NCBI GenBank assembly: GCA_024362935.1
Contig: JANCRA010000012.1
Coordinates: 5,828,001 to 5,892,000 of the forward strand
Direction: 5' to 3'
DNA from: Setophaga petechia
Taxonomy: Eukaryota > Chordata > Aves > Passeriformes > Parulidae
Length of the DNA stretch: 64,000 bases
In this document: positions 38,802 to 53,150 of the stretch, piece by piece
Numbering within the stretch: the stretch's first letter is position 1
Layout: each line of letters opens with the position of its first letter
Notes under the pieces: model-generated
The model's database searches: none
The model's input: the letters and a program-made list of their open reading frames with translations, nothing else
What the model was told of the DNA's origin: nothing
Translations under genes and position numbers: made by a program

Positions 38802-40776
38802 CTGCTTAGGCCATAACAGATTTGCAGACCTATCTCTGCATTTCCAGGTTTTTCCTGACCCCATTCATCTCCAGCAATACAGAGGCAAAAAGCTGTGATC
38901 CTAGCAGTAGCTCCTTCTAGGGAACCTCTCCACAGGGGTTTTCCCCATTGTGTTTTCAAGCTGAAGGAGCAATGCTCAGCACCTGAAAGCTGGTAAAGGA
39001 TGGTCATGGTGTTGGCAGACATTTCCGATATAGAAGACTTTTGCAGCTGGGAAGAGAAGTAAGGAATACATTTTCCTGGTGATCAGGGAGCAAGAACAAA
39101 TGTGTAAGACATAGAAGATCTTCTGAGATCTTACAAGAAAGCAGCAGAAAAATCAGTGCATAATTTTCAAATGTGTGTTCTCTTTTGGAAATGGAGCTCA
39201 TTTTTTCTTTTTACAAAAAATTCAGTTGAGTTCTACAGAATTACTAAAACTGGAACTCAGTAGCAAAAACAGCAGCCTTTGCTCAAGTATAGAGACTTGA
39301 AAAAATTATCCATACTCTGCATTTAATTTTGTGAAAAGATTCTACCAGACTCTGTAAGATTTATTCTTCACTACTGAGATATTTTATAAATAAAAATGTG
39401 CTAGAATTCCTGGAAAACAATCATGATCAGATTGTATTCCACATACCTAGAAATAAAGTCCTACTATTTCCAGCTGTGTCAAATGCCTTTTGCATAACCA
39501 TTTTATTCCTGTTCGTGCAATAAACCCCCAAATTATGCATGGCCAATGCAGATCTAAATGCAGAAGCACAAAATGTGATGTTAGCCTATTTTAAGTGATG
39601 AATTTGGGAACTACTTCTGGCTTTGGAAAAAAAATAAAGACAATAGCTATTATTAGGTTATCTAGACCAAACTTTTGCCAATGCCCACTGGATTTCATTT
39701 TTGTTACTTTTCAGTTACTCAGGCAATAGTCTGTCACCAGCCACTTGAGGTGATTATTCCAGCCCAGTGGTTCTCTCAGCTGGAATGTTTCTTTTGATGC
39801 TAAGTTTAACATTTTATTTTGTTGAAATTCACCCAGGTCATCTTTCACATAAGCCTGAAGTAGCATAATAAATCCTTTTCCATTTTGAATCTAACCAAAA
39901 TATAAGATATATTGAATATATAGGAATGAGCACAGACAATTATATTTCCACCAATTAGTTTTAGCAGCATTTAAGCATTTTTTCCCTCTTCTTTTCTCTG
40001 CATACCAATGGCTGGCTGGCATTTCTTTACTTTTGAGCTAGGCACAACTACAGCAGTCCTCAAAATTTTATTCCTGGTCTTCAGCTGATGCTGGGTAACT
40101 GCCACTGAAGTAGAAATTAACATCTGAAGAGTTGCTATTGATCTCTGGTTTGTGACATGATGTGGCTGCTACAGGAATCACAAACACGTTTGATTATCCC
40201 TTTCCATGAACACCTAAAATTTTCATTTTTTTCCCTTGACTTACCAAAGTAGGTGATACTTAATGAATCTTTAATATTTTTGACAAATTATATGCTGCTT
40301 CCTGTCCTGTCTCCTAGTGGCATATTCATAAAAGGGATAGTACAGCCTAGTTAATTTAGAATTACCACTGTGTAATCTCCTTGCTAACAGTACGTGTTTA
40401 CTTAGAACTTTTGACAGTTTAGGGGTTTTTTTTAATAATTTTGTTTAATTTTGCTTCTCAGTTGCATTTTTTTGCTGTTCATGTCTTCTTCCTACCATCT
40501 TACTGGCTTTCTATTCAGATATGATTTTCTTCCTCTTTTCTATTTACAAAGATTTGTGCCAGCAGTTGATGCCATGTAGACAGTTTTCCACTGGGAACTC
40601 ACTGAACATTTTCCCCACAGCAGTCACCATTTGGTAACAGCTTTTGGCCACTACCAAAAAAGGAGCTAAGTTAGAGGTCTTGTGACACCACTCTGATCCC
40701 TTGAACCACTGGTACATGCTCCCAAAACACATTATCTGAAATCACACAATGCTCCAGCACGGGCCCTACGTGTAAG

Positions 40777-41532
40777 TGTAGTGTCCTAGGTTTGCTCATG
40801 GAGGGGGAGCCCTGGGGCCTGGCCACATTGCTATTCTAGAGGGCTCATATCATGCCAGGGGCGTTGGTTCCAGGGGAAGGAAAAAAGGGGAAATGCTCCA
40901 GAAGTTCACCATCTTGTTCTGTTTCTTCCAGAAACACACCCCACAGAGTGTGTGCCGCGGCACCAGTGACAAGAAACAACCGTGGGAATGGAGCAGCAGA
41001 GCCTGAGCTGAGCTCAAGCTGAGCCCAAGCCTGGCCAAGCCCGGGCTGGGCAGACAAGAGCTGAGCCAAGCATTGCTGGCCACAGTCAGCCCCAGCAGTG
41101 CAGAAAGCAGGCAGTACCACAGAGAGGATTTTGGGGGTTTGTAGATCATTGATTTTCATTGTCTCAGGCTCAAGGATGCGGAATGCTGACTGTGGAGTGT
41201 CTGCCGCCTTGTTGTAGTCTCAAGAATAATTGTGAGCTGCTGCCGAGCTGCAGGAATGTCCCCCATCTTGTCTTCATCTCAGCAGCCACATGGGACTAAA
41301 CTGAGGTGTTAGTGAACACCCTTTGTGTGTAAAGAACCCTCTCTTCTATATACTTTTGTTACTAATATTGCTACTTCTACTGTGCATTTCTTATTCTACT
41401 GCTGTTTGCTTTCAGTAAATTGTTGTCTCAACCCACAGTCTCTGCTTTTCTCCCTCTCTCACCAGATGGGGGCTGGAGAAAGGGGAGTGACTTATTTGAG
41501 GTTTAATTACCAGCAGGTGTTAAGCCACCACA
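40777..41532 (+). mobile_element. Avian ERVL-like solo LTR
   Basis: It begins TGTAGTGTCCTAGGTTTG and ends GTTAAGCCACCACA. Internally it has GAGGGCTCATATCATGCCAG, TTCTGTTTCTTCCAGAAAC and TCAACCCACAGTCTCTGC words typical of a bird LTR family. A TTTCAGTAAATTG poly(A)-signal-like region sits near 41410. About 756 bp long with no internal retroviral region beside it. Flanking TGTAAG and TGCAGG may be an eroded 6-bp target duplication. It points away from TAFA5. Confidence 0.8.
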
Positions 41533-42754
41533 TGCAGGCAAATACTGCTACCATATTCCTTCATCCATGTTGTACTCCTGGATCGTCATCCTCACATCTG
41601 CCTACCAAGAATCTCCCCTTATATAAATCAAATCTTTAAGCAGTTCAATTCTGAAATGTTGCTTTTGTCCTCTCTCATTTTGCTTTATATGCTCCACCTG
41701 TTACAGGGAGCACCTCAATTTGCAGTAGCTGCTCTGACACATTTAACAGCACAATTATAGATGACTTGGTAACCACCCATTGACTAAAAATAACCTAGCA
41801 ACTGAAGACACACTTGGGTATTTATACTTAGATATCCCAGAGGAACCCTTCACAGCTCCTGTAGCTGGGGAAAACATATGTATCTCACCAAATGCAGTAG
41901 GCTAGGAATCCTCAGGGGTGGGGGCGGAGGGACGTAGGGGAAGTGATAACATTGCACAGCTGAAAGATTTTCCAGACAACACTCTGCCAGCTAATCCAAC
42001 TCTTATCCAAGTAGCTCTGCAATTAAGGTTTCCTACTGAGAACAACGACAGCATTATGACCTGGAGAATTTTCTACATAAAAAAACTCTTTGCATCTGGG
42101 ATTGAAAAATTTAGAGCTTTAAAATCCAGCTCCTACACTGATGGTATTTGCCACCATTACAGATCCTAAGGAACTCTAATGCTAGTATGCATATGAGAAA
42201 ATATGTGAGCTGCGATGAATGAACTGCCAATGAGGACGGAGACAGGCAGCATATCCTCTGTGAAGAATCTGCAGTGCTCAGACTCATTCTTGCCTTCCAA
42301 AGTATGGATAATTTTATTTTTTAATTCAAGATGTACCAAGTTGTCATACAACCTGTTCAGAAAGAAATATTCTGATGTCTGAAGAAAGAGACATTTAAAT
42401 GATGTGATTTAATTTCTATTATACATTATTACATATGCTATGGCTGCCTGTGGCTAGTTTTATATTTGAGCAGAAGAAGAAACTTGGAATTTAATGGAAA
42501 GAACACCCTGTGTCTTAATGGAGAACTTGTATTACTGCAGTGTCTGTCTGCCCATAATTTTTCTACTCCCTGTTTTTTTCTGGTTTATTTATGGTGTTCA
42601 TTCATTCCATAGTTCATTCAAACTATGCTTTTATTCACCCTAAATAGTTAGCAGACTACAGCAACAAAGAGAACTACTAATCTCAAAGGAGACTGGACAA
42701 GGTCATAAGGGCCTTTCTATCTGCCTTCAGTTGTAAGATTATTGTCTTGAAATG

Positions 42755-42897
42755 AGAATGAAGTGTTCAAGATGAGGTTGGATGGGGCTTTGAACAACAT
42801 GATCCAGTGAATGATGTCCCTAACCGTGGCAGAGAGCTTGGACTAGATGATCTTTGGAAGTCTCTCCCAACCCAAACCATTCTGTGAGTCTATGATA
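42755..42897 (+). mobile_element. CR1 LINE 3' end
   Basis: AGGTTGGATGGGGCTTTGA, then GATCCAGTGAATGATGTCCC, then CTAGATGATCTTTGGAAG, and a final CCATTCTGTGAGTCTATGAT, follow the avian CR1 3' end. Severely 5' truncated. Confidence 0.9.
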
Positions 42898-44475
42898 ATT
42901 CAGAGAGAGCATCGAACTATTGAAACTCACAGTTAAGACTGTGTGAGGCATAGGCTCAAACATTCCAATGACTGTAGGGCTATTCACAAAAATCACAAAC
43001 TCAGAGGGCTTTTCTTCATATTTTTACTTTTTATGTATTTTAAGATCATCTGGACTTTTAGACACTTCTTGAATTACAATTGTTCACTCTTTCTTTCTTT
43101 CAGAAAAGGAATTTGTATTTTAACCATGATGATTAACCACATGAAATTAAGGGAATATAGTTATGATCAATGTTTTCAGCATCAATTCTTGAGGGTCTAG
43201 CTTAAAAACACACTACTAAAATGCTGCAAAATTCAGGGAGTAAGTTCTTAATTGAGAATGAGACCCACAGAGAAAGCCACGCTAAATACATGGCTCACAA
43301 ACTCTGTGAGCCATGTCACAGCAAGCCTTTGTAGAATGGCCAATACCAGTGTTGCATGGAAAAGTGAATAAGCTAATGGAATTGTAATGTCTGTTATTTT
43401 CCTCCATCTTAGTGGAGGGGGAAATGAAAAAAAAAAAGAAAAAACAATTCTACGGAAATGAATTCTGCTATACAAACTCATATTCACTGGCAACTTAAAC
43501 AATGAACTCTTTGACCTGTAGTTTTAACTTTAACCAGAGAACCTCCTTTACATTTCTTTAGATTTTGACTTTCCACATTTTTCAAAATCTGAATGTTACA
43601 AAAATTGATCAAGAGCTGAAGTGAGGCCACTTGATTTCTTTCCATTAGCAATTTTTATTGTAGTATGTATAAAAGGGAGCTGAAGCAGAAGTGGTGCATA
43701 TCCAGTACACCACCAGGCACCTCCACAGTAAGGTAGAACAGGTTCTGAACATATAGGGAAGAGACAACAACTGCCTCTAAATTTTGAGCACATTGGGCGA
43801 TACTACTGTGAGAAGTAATCTTTGGTTGCTATTAAGCTGGTGAAGGGGAAACAAATATTTTTTCAGACAAATGTTAAGTGCAGATGGTTTAAAATTATTC
43901 AAAACCTTAAATAAACAGTTAAAATTGTTACATGCACAGAATTAACAATTATTACATTTTACATATAAATTAAAATGGGTTTACCACTATGGCACTCTTT
44001 AACCTAATAATTCTCATGTTTTCAAGAGATTATCAGACTATGACATTAAAAGAGACAGAGAATTTTATAAAAGTTTCTTCTGGGTCTGTATTCAGGAATA
44101 AGTAAAGGTGAAATGGATAAATCTTTAACCTTAGTATAGAAACTTGTTTGTCATTCTGAAATATAAAACAGTAATTTTACAAGCCATTCATGTATAATAT
44201 AGTCCATTTGATAGTAAAGAAAAAAAATTAGTGAATCTCTAGCTATTATTAAATGTGGCCAGTTAATACTAAATGGTATAAGACTTCTTTTTTTTTAGTT
44301 GGAAGAAATTGTATTATTGAAAGCTAATCTCAGGTTTATTACTGGACTCTGTGGAATTAACTCACTGGAGGCCTCTCTGTTTACACTCGGGTAGGATAAT
44401 GGCAGGAAAGGCAGAATAATAGAACTTTCTCTTGCATGCAAAACCTATTCATTATTTGCTTGTCTGTTTGTTTTT

Positions 44476-44607
44476 GTAGTAAGTTTACTTCTTCTACCAG
44501 GAGTCCTACAACTTACTGTATTTAAGGAAGTAGCCACTGCATAGAACCTTTTTCACAAAACCTTTCGTGAAAAAACATATTTTAAGTTCCAAACAACCGC
44601 TTTGGTT
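44476..44607 (+). repeat. 132-bp direct duplication, copy 1
   Basis: It matches 47935-48066 over its full 132 bases with nine mismatches and no gaps (about 93%). Both copies share AGTTTACTTCTTCTA, then AAGGAAGTAGCCACTGCATA, then CACAAAACCTTTC. A small hairpin is possible in copy 1, with TTTTTCAC pairing GTGAAAAA around a 10-base loop. No family recognised. Confidence 0.9.
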
Positions 44608-47600
44608 TTATTTTAAATTATGCTGTCCTAATAGGAACCATTTCTCTGCTGCTTACATTATTTTGAAATAGAAAGCTTTAATTACATCATGAAATGGAGC
44701 ATCTTAGATTTTTGGCATTTAACAAAAAAACAGTACTAAAATATGACCCCTGGATCATGGGGGAGTGACAGTGCACAGCCTGAACTAGCTTCTGTAAAAA
44801 TCATGGAGATATTGTAGCTGATTCAGCTGCATTTCAGCCAAAGCATTACAAAGAGCATTGTACAAACATTGTAAGGAATAAAACATCCTTCTCTACAGCA
44901 GAATATACTCTCTCCTTGGACACTGCTTAACCTTAAATAGAGAAGGAAAAGAGTGCCAAGTCCTCAGAGGTTTTAGCATCACACCTGTACTGGAATGTCT
45001 CAATCATCATCATACTCATTTTCAGGCTTTTAAAGAAGAGATAAAAAGCTTTCTCTGATTTCTTAGAGTACACTCAGTGAAAGTCCCACATCAACAGCCT
45101 ATGTACTCCACAGGTGAAAGTTCTCAAGCCCTTAAGCTTTCAGTTGTCTGAACATAAATGAAAGGGGAGATGAGCCATGATAACTAATTGTTCCTGACTG
45201 AACAAGGGTGTGCAAGGTAATATATAGATAGTAAGAATGATGCAGGCATTACAGCTTGAATTGAGTATAAATCTTAAACTAGCAGATTGGTTAAGACATG
45301 CCTGCAGAAACAGCTTTGACCTTAAAGTCACAATAAAAATCTGTCTTATTTACCACACCAGTGTACTATTATAAAGGTGTAATAGGCACTAGACTAGCAT
45401 AATATTATACATTGAATGGCTACTATATTTAAAGTAGACCTATCAGAAGTGGGCAATGATGAATTGAAGTTTTTATGCATGAATTACCACATACAGATTA
45501 TAGACTGTATTTTTTTTTTAAATACTTGTTACCCTTTTTTAAAAGAAAAATATTTATTTTGCTTTGTTTAACATTTCAGAGGGAACTGAAGTCTATTCTG
45601 TCAGTAAACAACAGAATAATAGGTCAGTAACACAGTTTGTAAACTATGCTCTCAATCCATGCCATAGTGCTTTGAGAATGTGTCAACACTCAGTGATTTC
45701 CTTACCCAGCTCAAAAGCATCTTGGAGGCACCCCGGGCAATGTCTCATATACAGCCATTGAGGGTTATCCGCTCCAAAATAGCTGTTATAATCTGAATGG
45801 AAGAACCATAAATGATTCAATTGAAATCACGCCTGAAAATGCAAAAGGAAACGAACACAGAACAAGCTATTACATTAGTGGGTCTAACAGTGTACACACC
45901 TGAAGGTCTAGAATTGAAGACTTTGGTGTTTCCCTTGCAGTCATCCTACTCTATGAGAAAGCTACTTCAAGATGCTGAGAATAGTACTTACAAAATTGAC
46001 CTTTACTGTTGTTTAGAAGAGTTATTTTGCATCATTTCAGATGTAAATAAAAACATCCAGTCACCTCTGACACAACTGAAGCTTGGTAGAGGCTCTCTCC
46101 CCACCCTTTCTTCTTTTCTCTTTGAAAGACTTTAAGTGTTCATATCTCTCCTATGAAGCAGTTATAGTATAGTACATAGCACCTACCTAGTCATAGCCTT
46201 CATAGGAAAACTGTTATAAATAAAAAGATACAGGCTAAATACTGGCAAAAGCTGCACTTAGATCCAGTGATTTTTTTTTTTTTAATTTTATGAAGAAACT
46301 TGATCGGAATTTTTTTGTTTTTCCAACAGAAAACTAATTGAATTCTCTACAGTCAGACCAGATGGAATTCCCAAAACACATGACAATTGCAAAAAAAAAA
46401 AAAAGCAAAAAAAAATTGCTTCTAGAATTGAGGGAATAGGAAAAAGCAGTATACTTAGTTGAATAATTGTTATGGTTAAAAAGGACATCTTGGATTTATT
46501 TTGAATGACAACTACTTTTTAAATTGTTTTCTCTTTGCCTACACATAACAAATCTTTATTTTCTTCCATTAGGAACCATAAGGTTTTGAAATACTTTGTT
46601 TTGAAAATCACTTCAGAGCAATAAAAGGGGGGATATAAGAAGCAGGTGTGTACTTTATGTAGTAAACTGAAATATCAAATAGTATGAGCAAGATAACATC
46701 AATTGTACATTAAGTATCGCCCGAGGGATCAGCAAGGCGATCTGCAAGTAATCAGAAGTTATTTGGTTGAAGTAAACATGTGCAACTGGCATCAATCCTA
46801 AAGACATCCCAAAGATATGAAGATCTTTATCAATAATGTCCTATCAAAATGTATAGAATCCCTATACAACCAATGACCTCCTATTGTGAGAAATAGCTGC
46901 AATTTACTTTGCCATAAGAGAAAGGCCTTACTCTTTCCAGATTATGTACCCTGCTGCTTCTCATACAGAAAAGCATTCTCAAGAAGGCAGTTCTTGAAAA
47001 AAAAAAGAGGAATACAGTAACAGTTTCATTACTTTTCACTGGGGTTTTTTTTGTTATTTTTCCAGATATACTACCAAATATGTGTCATCTTCTTTCTGAC
47101 AGACAGAGCATAGAACAAAAATTCTTTAACAGAAATTTGAATTTTCCACTGTTAGTGGTGATACTTTTTAATTGGTTGACTGTCAGAACTGAGTTTTGAA
47201 AACAGGTATCCTTTCCTTTTAATTTTTTTTCCACACTACAATAATCTTCAGTATCCCAATTATTTTTGTGTGATTCATACCATGTCTTAAAGAGGATTAA
47301 TTTGAAACAAAATATAAAATATTTCCTATTTTTTTGAAAAGATAAAAATAGTCTTTTGAGTCACAGTTTTCCTGAATATTTTGGTAGATATATGGTTGCT
47401 GCACTATGACAAAGTATTTTTACAGGAAATTTCTGGTAACAATGGATTTTACTAAAATAATATTCAATAACCAGAGACATGAATAAACCAAAAATTGAAA
47501 AGGTGTTAGAGTGTACAAAAACTGAGACAAAATACTGGCTCACTAACAATTGTGAAATGAAGCTTCCTCTTTTGACTTCATTGATACTTTTTGCTTACAT

Positions 47601-47934
47601 CATACATCAATTTGAATTACAGAATCTTGAATTCTGATAAAGAATCAAGTCCTGCATTTACAAAAAAACTGAAAGACAAGATGGTACTGAGTCTTTTGCT
47701 AAATCCACAAAATAAGAACACATGACAGTGAGAGCAGCCTGATGGTTGTGAATTCAAGTGAAGGTTGGGAGTTGATGCTTGTGGCTCATTTTGTGGTAAG
47801 CTTTTACAACACTGCAATAGTATACTTCTTTCATTTTATACTTTTTCTATCCAGAATAGTATATGTTATGTACGTATAATAGAGGATATCAACCCTATTC
47901 AATCCCCAATACCCAGAGAGAAAAGGAAAAAATC

Positions 47935-48066
47935 GTAGGAAGTTTACTTCTTCTATCGAGAGTCCTATAACTTACTGTATTTAAGGAAGTAGCCACTGCA
48001 TAGAACCTTTTTCACAAAACCTTTCATGAAAAAACATATTTTAAGTGCCAAACAACCCTTTTGGTT
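47935..48066 (+). repeat. 132-bp direct duplication, copy 2
   Basis: The partner of 44476-44607, in the same orientation about 3.46 kb away. One mismatch breaks the closing base pair of the hairpin seen in copy 1. Flanking sequence does not match beyond the 132 bases. Confidence 0.9.
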
Positions 48067-49344
48067 GCTTACAAAGCTCTTTTCTCTTGCATTGTGAGGA
48101 AAGCCTCAACCATAGCAGAATATAATACTCATCTTGAGAAGCATTTACACTGTCACCTATATGGGAATGTTATTAAAAGCAATTCTATTCACTACATATT
48201 CAAACAACAATAGAGGAGGGATGGACTTCATGGCAAGCAAGCAACCTCATGAACCCCAGCCTGAATGTGGCCTGTTCTTTTGTATGTTTACATCTTCTAT
48301 TTAACTGCAATTAACTGAATTCCTGCAGTTCAATACTTTTTAAGACCATGTCAATTCTCTACATCTAATGCAGTAGGAAAGGACATAGTATGTGCCCACC
48401 ATTGGGACATTTATAGAGTTTCTATCATCTAATGATGATTTCATAAACATTTTTGTTGCACTCAACCACTAAATTACAAAGCTTTACATGGAAGCACAAC
48501 AGATATCTGTTTTTCTGAGCATCAAAAGTTGCAGAGCCCTCTTCATTGTCCTTACTGACAGCTCACATTCTTCCAAATCTTTTACTTCTACAGTGTGTCT
48601 GCTGCTACTACTGTCTACAAATAAAACCAAAACAAGCCCTAGTTTGGAAATCTCTCACTAAGTCCTTTCCAAAAGCCTTGGGAATATTGAATACTCTTTT
48701 TTTGCTCTTTGGTGCTAATGTCCTGAGCTCCACATTCAGATTTTAACACTGACCAGCATTCAGCCAGGAAAATTAAAATGAAGTTATAGTGGCTTACCAA
48801 TTTACCTCCCATGAGCGTTTTGTTAACCTAGTGCAATTCTGTGATGTGTCTGAATTCACATATGTGAGTGAAGATTCTTTCAGAAAGAAAGGACAGACTG
48901 AAAGAACAGCCTATATCCACAAGGAAAAAGTAGAGTAGACATTTGAGCAAACTGTTTAACTTCAAAGGCAATTAGGCAATGAAATTACTTGCCTGAGGAG
49001 GTAGTTTAGACAATGTAATGAGAAGTGCTTAAAATAGAATAAACTGTTTGCAAGACAGATACAGATGTAAATAATCCTCCATGTTTTGAGCTAGATGAAT
49101 CAGGAGAGGTATCTTTTCTATTCAAAAGTCTGACTAAAAATGGTATTCTCTTTCTTTGGGAACAGCTTTCTAACTTATGACTGTTTACACCTGTTCTGAA
49201 TACTAAAGTGAAACTGCACTCCAAAAGGCAATTTAACCTCACTGTATCATTATAAAGTGCATTTATTCATAACAAGCATCTATGAAAAACTTCCAACAAA
49301 AAAGTCCTTAGTCAGGGAGATGCACATTGTTGCAAAAATGGATT

Positions 49345-49562
49345 GTTTCTCTAAGTGCTTATATTGCCCCATTGCTATAGCATCCAAGTGCCTTACAAAC
49401 ATTAATGAATGTATTCTCACAACACCCCTGGGAGATAGAGATAGTATTATTAGCTAATGCACAAAGAGTAGCTTGTCCAAAGCCACACAGAAAGTCTGTG
49501 GCACAGCCAAGACTCAAAACTGTGATTTCCTGCCCACTGCTGTAACCATGACTATATTCTCC
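49345..49562 (+). mobile_element. Ancient amniote MIR-like SINE
   Basis: The order CCTTACAAACATTAATGAAT, then CTCACAACACCCCTGGGAGA, then TATTATTAG, then GCTTGTCCAAAGCCACACAG, then AGTCTGTGGCACAGCCAAGA, then CTGTAACCATGACT follows the MIR-type SINE core and tail common in turtles and other amniotes. Many substitutions are consistent with great age. The exact subfamily is not assigned. Confidence 0.75.
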
Positions 49563-50123
49563 TATCCATATACAGCATTTCAAAATTTGTTACAGATAAC
49601 CTCAGATCTTTACACAATAAGCCTTTCTGTTCAGCTGTAGATCCAACCACTGACATAATAGAGAAAAATAACTTTGTTTATCTGGAAGCTTCATTACAGC
49701 AACAAATTTGCAGGTTACTCAAATAATGACAGTTATATGGACCATAACTAGTACTGATATATGAGAGCAATGAAAGAGAATTCCCTGATCATCACATTCA
49801 GAACAGAAGGCATCATATCCAGAACATGACTTTGATACCTAAATATTTTCCTTCAGATAATGTACATTATACAGAGAAGTCTTGTTTTGAGAATAAAGGG
49901 AAGAAAAAAAAAGAAGAAAAAGAAAGGCTAGCTGTATTCCCCAAATAGTTCCTTGTGGGTAAACTATTTTTGCAATAAAAGGATGCACCACTGTATTTCT
50001 AGATGTAATGAGGTCAGATCTGGAGGGACAACTGCAGAAAGTGTATTTACACCTGAATATCAGAGAAGAGAATATGGCATATATTTGATATTATTATCAA
50101 GTAAATATATGATACTGAGACAT

Positions 50124-50133
50124 GATAGATGAT

Positions 50134-50176
<43 letters not shown>

Positions 50177-50180
50177 GATA
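50124..50180. repeat. (GATA)n microsatellite
   Basis: About eleven uninterrupted GATA units (50134-50176) with GATGATA flanks at both ends. Confidence 0.95.
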
Positions 50181-52909
50181 CTTATAGTTTTGCAGTCATT
50201 TATTGAATTCATAGATCTGAACAAATGATAACAGGATTTTTCTAAATCAGGAGCACAGCAACTTGTCTTTTATTTTGGCAAAGGGGAAGCACAGGCATTA
50301 CATTTTTTCTCAAGTGCCAAACAATTAAAAAATAGAAAATAGTGGACAACTGAATAAATAATGGAAAATTATATGATGGTATGGTGGATTACAAAGTGAA
50401 TAGTGATCCAAAAAATACAGTATTATTGTAACAAAGTGAATGATAATATTGGAATTTATCAGCAGAAACAGAAGTGTCCTGAATTTCCAACAACAGCACT
50501 TTTCTCAGTTCATGGCTTCATCTTTTAAGAAAGATGCAGATAAATTAGACCTGGTTTTAATTAGATCTACAAGATAGGAAAGGGGGTTACATTAGATGCT
50601 AACTGAAAACAGCTCATCTGTCAGGACAATTAAGTAAATAATGGAGCTGTTTATTATTATGGATAGTGAATCCACATTTCAACACATGTTTAAGAATAAG
50701 TTAATCCCATTGGGGTATCCTAATTCTCATAGGAGGATAGACTAGACAGTGTCCTCAGATCCATTTGAGCCTAACACATTTGATCACTGTTCAGAAAATT
50801 ATTCAGATCACTTATTGTTCAACAACTCCTATTGCAGGATCTCCTATCACCTCTCTCCCCATCTCTATTACTTTCTTTTCTTTGTTCCTCTTTCCCCCAT
50901 CAATTCTCTGTCTTTCAGCCCTCCCTCTGTCCTTTCTGTGTGCACTTAAAGTCACACATCCTTATTTGGACTGGAAATTCCTGAGATGTCTGCCTTTAGC
51001 AACCTTAGCATGTTAAGGAACATCCTATTCTTAGAGATCAGATATGTGCTCCCTACAGACTACATCAAGGTCTAAATTTAGATAAAATATTCTTTAAGCT
51101 GCTCATACTCTCACTACAGGACCAGAAAACTGCAATGAGTTGGTACTTCTGGGTAATTTTTATTATCACTTTTATTACCAAAGTAATAGGAAGATAGACT
51201 GTACATTAGCAAAATTATCAGGTTAGAGAAAAAGAGACTCTTGATACTGAAGAGCTTAGGTGCTCATTTCAGTTGCAGGAATAGTTTCTCATTTTCTCTG
51301 GTTCTCCCAAGCACAGGGTCAGATTTTTTTGCCCATTCACTACCTTCATAGCTACCTGTTCATGTTTGCACATGCACAAAACTTCCTCTGATTTAACCTG
51401 TGGATCATTCTGTTTCATAAAAACCAATGTCAAAGAAAAAAACAATGTGAAAGACAAAAAACTGTCCTGTACCATAAATTTGTCTCCTTTTATTTCTTTT
51501 GACTCTGTTGACACAGGGATTGGGTAGAGATAAATGGAAGTGCACCCAAATGAAAGGATAATAGGATTTAATAGTTCCTAGTTCCAGGTGAAATGCAGTC
51601 AAACAGGAGTGTAGGAACTGTTTCCAACAAAGGACTAAAGGAAGACTTTACTCTTAGAGCACCCTCTTGGAGATATAATCCCCCCTGGGACTATTTCCTA
51701 ATACTGAAATCAGGCCATGTTATCTGGTTAGAACAGGTTCTTTGCCCTACTTTGTTCCCACATACATAAAGCTGACTGGGAAAAACTATTCTGTTATCTG
51801 AAATTATACAAAAGCCATAACAATATCAATAAATGTATTTTGACTTTTTGAAATAGCAGTCTGCATATCCCCCACTAAGAAGGAGTACAGTCCCCTATAC
51901 AAAAAATCCATATTCACTGGCACAGAGGTTATTAGAATAGCTATATTTATGTGCAGTTTAGAAGGGACAGTATAAAGGATTGACTAAAAGCTCACATGTC
52001 TGGTAAGTCAAGAAGTGCACATATGAAGAAAAATCCTTACTTGATGAGAAAATCTGCCTTTGCCTAGAATGTGCAGGAGCCTGCAGGATGCTTTTCAGAC
52101 AATCTGGAAGGAAAGACTACAGAAGTTACAGCGGGTACCAGAGAGCCCACTTACAAGATGTTAGCAAGGGCCCTCTGCTGTGAAGTGTGTGGAGTGCCTG
52201 GCCAAACACTAATGAAGAAAGCCACAGGAATCCCATACTGGAAACTGAAAGTTAAGCAGTTAAATATGAACATATGGAGCTAGGCAAGCTGTAGGAGCCC
52301 CAGATAGTGGTGATGGTTTAGACAATAGCATTTGTCATTCCTCACAGGATGTTCCTCTCAATGAGAAGAGTCTCAGAATTGTATCAGTTAAAATGGGTGG
52401 CTTCACTTAAAATGGACAACCACCATCAACAAAATCAGTGAAGGGAGTCATGATGACTCAGTGAAAAAAAACCCAAACCCATAAAATGTCTCTTGGCATT
52501 TGGTCATGATCAGCATTGTGCTAATTTTATCAGGAACTAACAGACTGTCAACAGCATAGAGGGGGGAGGATCTTAGAGAATGGCATGTGAAGCACATTCA
52601 CTCTTGTGATACTTTTTTTCTTTGTGTTAATAATTTCTGATATAATATGACAATACTAAAATACAGTCAGAAATTTAGTTGTGGAGTAATGTTCTGTTAC
52701 TTTTGATTCTGCTTGGTTATTTTGTGTCAGTGCTTGACTGCTGGAAAACACAGGGCCTTTCTGACTTTCACACAAAAAACAAGGGCCCAATGAGTAAGAA
52801 ATGTTTGAGGAATCACTGCTAGCTATAACCTAGAATCTCAAATTAAAACATGAGTCTGCTTCATGTAGCTTCATATCACATGGTAACAGATAATTTCCTC
52901 TCATCTTAC

Positions 52910-53150
52910 AGTCTTTGAGTCACAGAGTAGCTGAAGTTTGAGGAAACTTCTGGAGATCATTTAGTCAAATCTCCCTGCTCAGAGCAGGGTCAGCTGGGGA
53001 TACAGGTAACTCAGAATTTTCTGTGAGGGTGCAGATCACCAAACCCTGGTGAACATCCTCTTCTAGTGTCCAAACACTCTTACAAATAATAATAATAAAA
53101 ATTTTAAATTATATTTCAATTTGTGCCCATTTTATCTTGACTCATCATAA
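52910..53150 (+). mobile_element. CR1 LINE fragment (internal 3' part)
   Basis: TCTGGAGATCATTTAGTCAA, then CTCCCTGCTCAGAGCAGGGT, then GGTGAACATCCTC and TTTGTGCCCATTTTATCTTG follow CR1 order. An AATAAT-rich insertion or decay lies in between. No terminal repeat tail is present. Confidence 0.75.

Larger units (their letters stand above)
37346..40776. other. Upstream flank of TAFA5 (or intron of a longer isoform)
   Basis: AT-rich sequence after the CpG island. It contains the short duplication at 38004-38038 and the coding-looking minus-strand segments at 38507-38801. Nothing else was recognised. Confidence 0.55.

Noticed and set aside
45812..46135. A 107-codon plus-strand open frame
   Set aside because: Somewhat protein-like but no recognised motif, promoter or splice context.
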